From Elusimicrobiota bacterium (GTDB lineage: Bacteria > CG03 > SLGR01 > PWQF01), in NCBI GenBank assembly GCA_003558145.1, contig PWMP01000042.1, forward strand, positions 1 through 5,835: a stretch of DNA of 5,835 nucleotides, in the 5' to 3' direction. The notes under the pieces were generated by a model that made no database searches, had not been told where the DNA came from, and saw only the letters and a list, made by a program, of their open reading frames with translations. A program made the translations under genes and the position numbers. The first letter of the stretch is position 1. Every line of letters begins with the position of its first letter. Below, in pieces: positions 5,209-5,835 of this stretch.

Positions 5209-5835
5209 ATGGCTGATAAATATGAATTTATTGTAATAGGTGCCGGTCCGGCCGGCTGCAGCGCAGCTCTAACGCTGGCGGAGATGAAAAAAAACGTGCT
5301 CCTGGTTGACAGGAATCCCGGCAGCCTGGGCGGGACCTGCCTTAACCGCGGCTGCATCCCTATGAAAACATATCTTGAAGAAGCTAATAAGGGAGCCGGG
5401 GAAACTCAAGCTGTTTTTGAAAAAGCTCTGTCAAACATCACACATATTAAAAAAGGCCTAAACTATATGCTAGAAAGAGGGGAAGTTGAGTTTGCCTGGG
5501 GAGAGGCGTTTTTTATTTCCGAAAACCGTATCAGAATAAGTTCAGAGTCAGGAGAACAGGAATTGCAGGCCCGGAAGTATATAATTGCCGCCGGCTCTGA
5601 AGCGGCATCCATTGCCGGCATACAGGCGCTTAGCAGCGATTATTTTTTCTCGGCACAAAACATGAAAAGAATCCCTGATAAAATAGCCATAGCGGGCGCA
5701 GGTTACGTGGGCTGCGAATTTGCGTCCTTTTTTAATAGTCTGGGCAAGAAAGTTACCCTTATAGAGATTAAGGACAACGTTCTGCCGGGCGAGGATAGGG
5801 ACATATCTGATTTTTTAAGAAAGGAATTAATCAAA
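5209..5835 (+). CDS. lpd: Dihydrolipoamide dehydrogenase (GCS L-protein), 5' part only
   Basis: The gene starts with ATG 2 nt after the lipA stop and stays open to the right edge, giving 209 codons of a protein usually about 450-470 aa. It belongs to the flavin pyridine nucleotide-disulfide oxidoreductases. Visible features are the N-terminal FAD dinucleotide-binding motif IGAGPAG (residues 10-16) with an acidic D34 ending the fold's second strand, and the redox-active disulfide motif GGTCLNRGCIP (41-51) with C44 and C49. Next come the IIAAGSE segment (125-131) and the NAD-binding GAGYVGCEFA (163-172) with E186, the residue type that favours NAD over NADP. The dimerisation domain with the catalytic His-Glu pair lies outside the window. 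The residue after CIP is Met (M52) rather than the common Ser or Thr. Context makes it the L-protein that reoxidises dihydrolipoyl-GcvH. Related mercuric or glutathione reductases are much less likely given the neighbours and the CLNxGCIP form. Confidence 0.93.
   Translation, partial: MADKYEFIVIGAGPAGCSAALTLAEMKKNVLLVDRNPGSLGGTCLNRGCIPMKTYLEEANKGAGETQAVFEKALSNITHIKKGLNYMLERGEVEFAWGEAFFISENRIRISSESGEQELQARKYIIAAGSEAASIAGIQALSSDYFFSAQNMKRIPDKIAIAGAGYVGCEFASFFNSLGKKVTLIEIKDNVLPGEDRDISDFLRKELIK

Noticed and set aside
1..5835. Glycine riboswitch, promoter or terminator controlling the gcv genes
   Set aside because: A glycine riboswitch would normally precede gcvT, which starts outside the window. 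The junctions inside are 16 nt or shorter and hold no hairpin with a T-run.

Overview
The window holds seven head-to-tail genes on the + strand with almost no intergenic space: the 3' end of gcvT, complete gcvH, gcvPA, gcvPB, a lipoate-type acyltransferase/ligase gene, lipA, and the 5' part of a dihydrolipoamide dehydrogenase gene (lpd) that runs off the right edge. Gaps are 12 nt (gcvT-gcvH), 16 nt (gcvH-gcvPA), a 4-nt overlap (gcvPA-gcvPB), 3 nt (gcvPB-ligase), 3 nt (ligase-lipA) and 2 nt (lipA-lpd). I see no promoter, terminator, RNA gene, mobile element or CRISPR array. The layout reads as the interior of one transcript whose promoter lies left of the window.

Functionally it is a nearly self-contained glycine cleavage system (GCS). 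GcvPA/GcvPB (P-protein) decarboxylates glycine and loads the aminomethyl group on the lipoyl arm of GcvH. GcvT releases ammonia and passes the one-carbon unit to tetrahydrofolate. Lpd reoxidises the dihydrolipoyl arm with NAD+. The two genes between P-protein and Lpd are for making the lipoyl group itself. The PF03099-type protein attaches an acyl (octanoyl or lipoyl) group to GcvH, and LipA inserts the two sulfurs. The acyltransferase carries a cysteine where Bacillus LipM has its catalytic cysteine, so de novo assembly on GcvH (LipM then LipA) is as good a reading as scavenging by an LplA ligase, and fits the context better.

Organism: certainly bacterial-type genes. The split P-protein is typical of Firmicutes, Thermotogota, Deinococcus-Thermus and many anaerobic or uncultivated phyla, not of Enterobacteria. 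Base composition looks mid-range, with frequent ATA, AGA and AGG codons and several cysteines at positions usually held by other residues. An anaerobe from a less studied phylum is plausible, but the window alone does not fix the taxon.

This is core metabolism rather than an obvious new system. The points worth a second look are the LipM-versus-LplA question, a divergent cysteine-containing loop in GcvPB, consecutive genes sharing one reading frame separated by single TGA codons, and a GTG start of gcvPA with no visible Shine-Dalgarno sequence.
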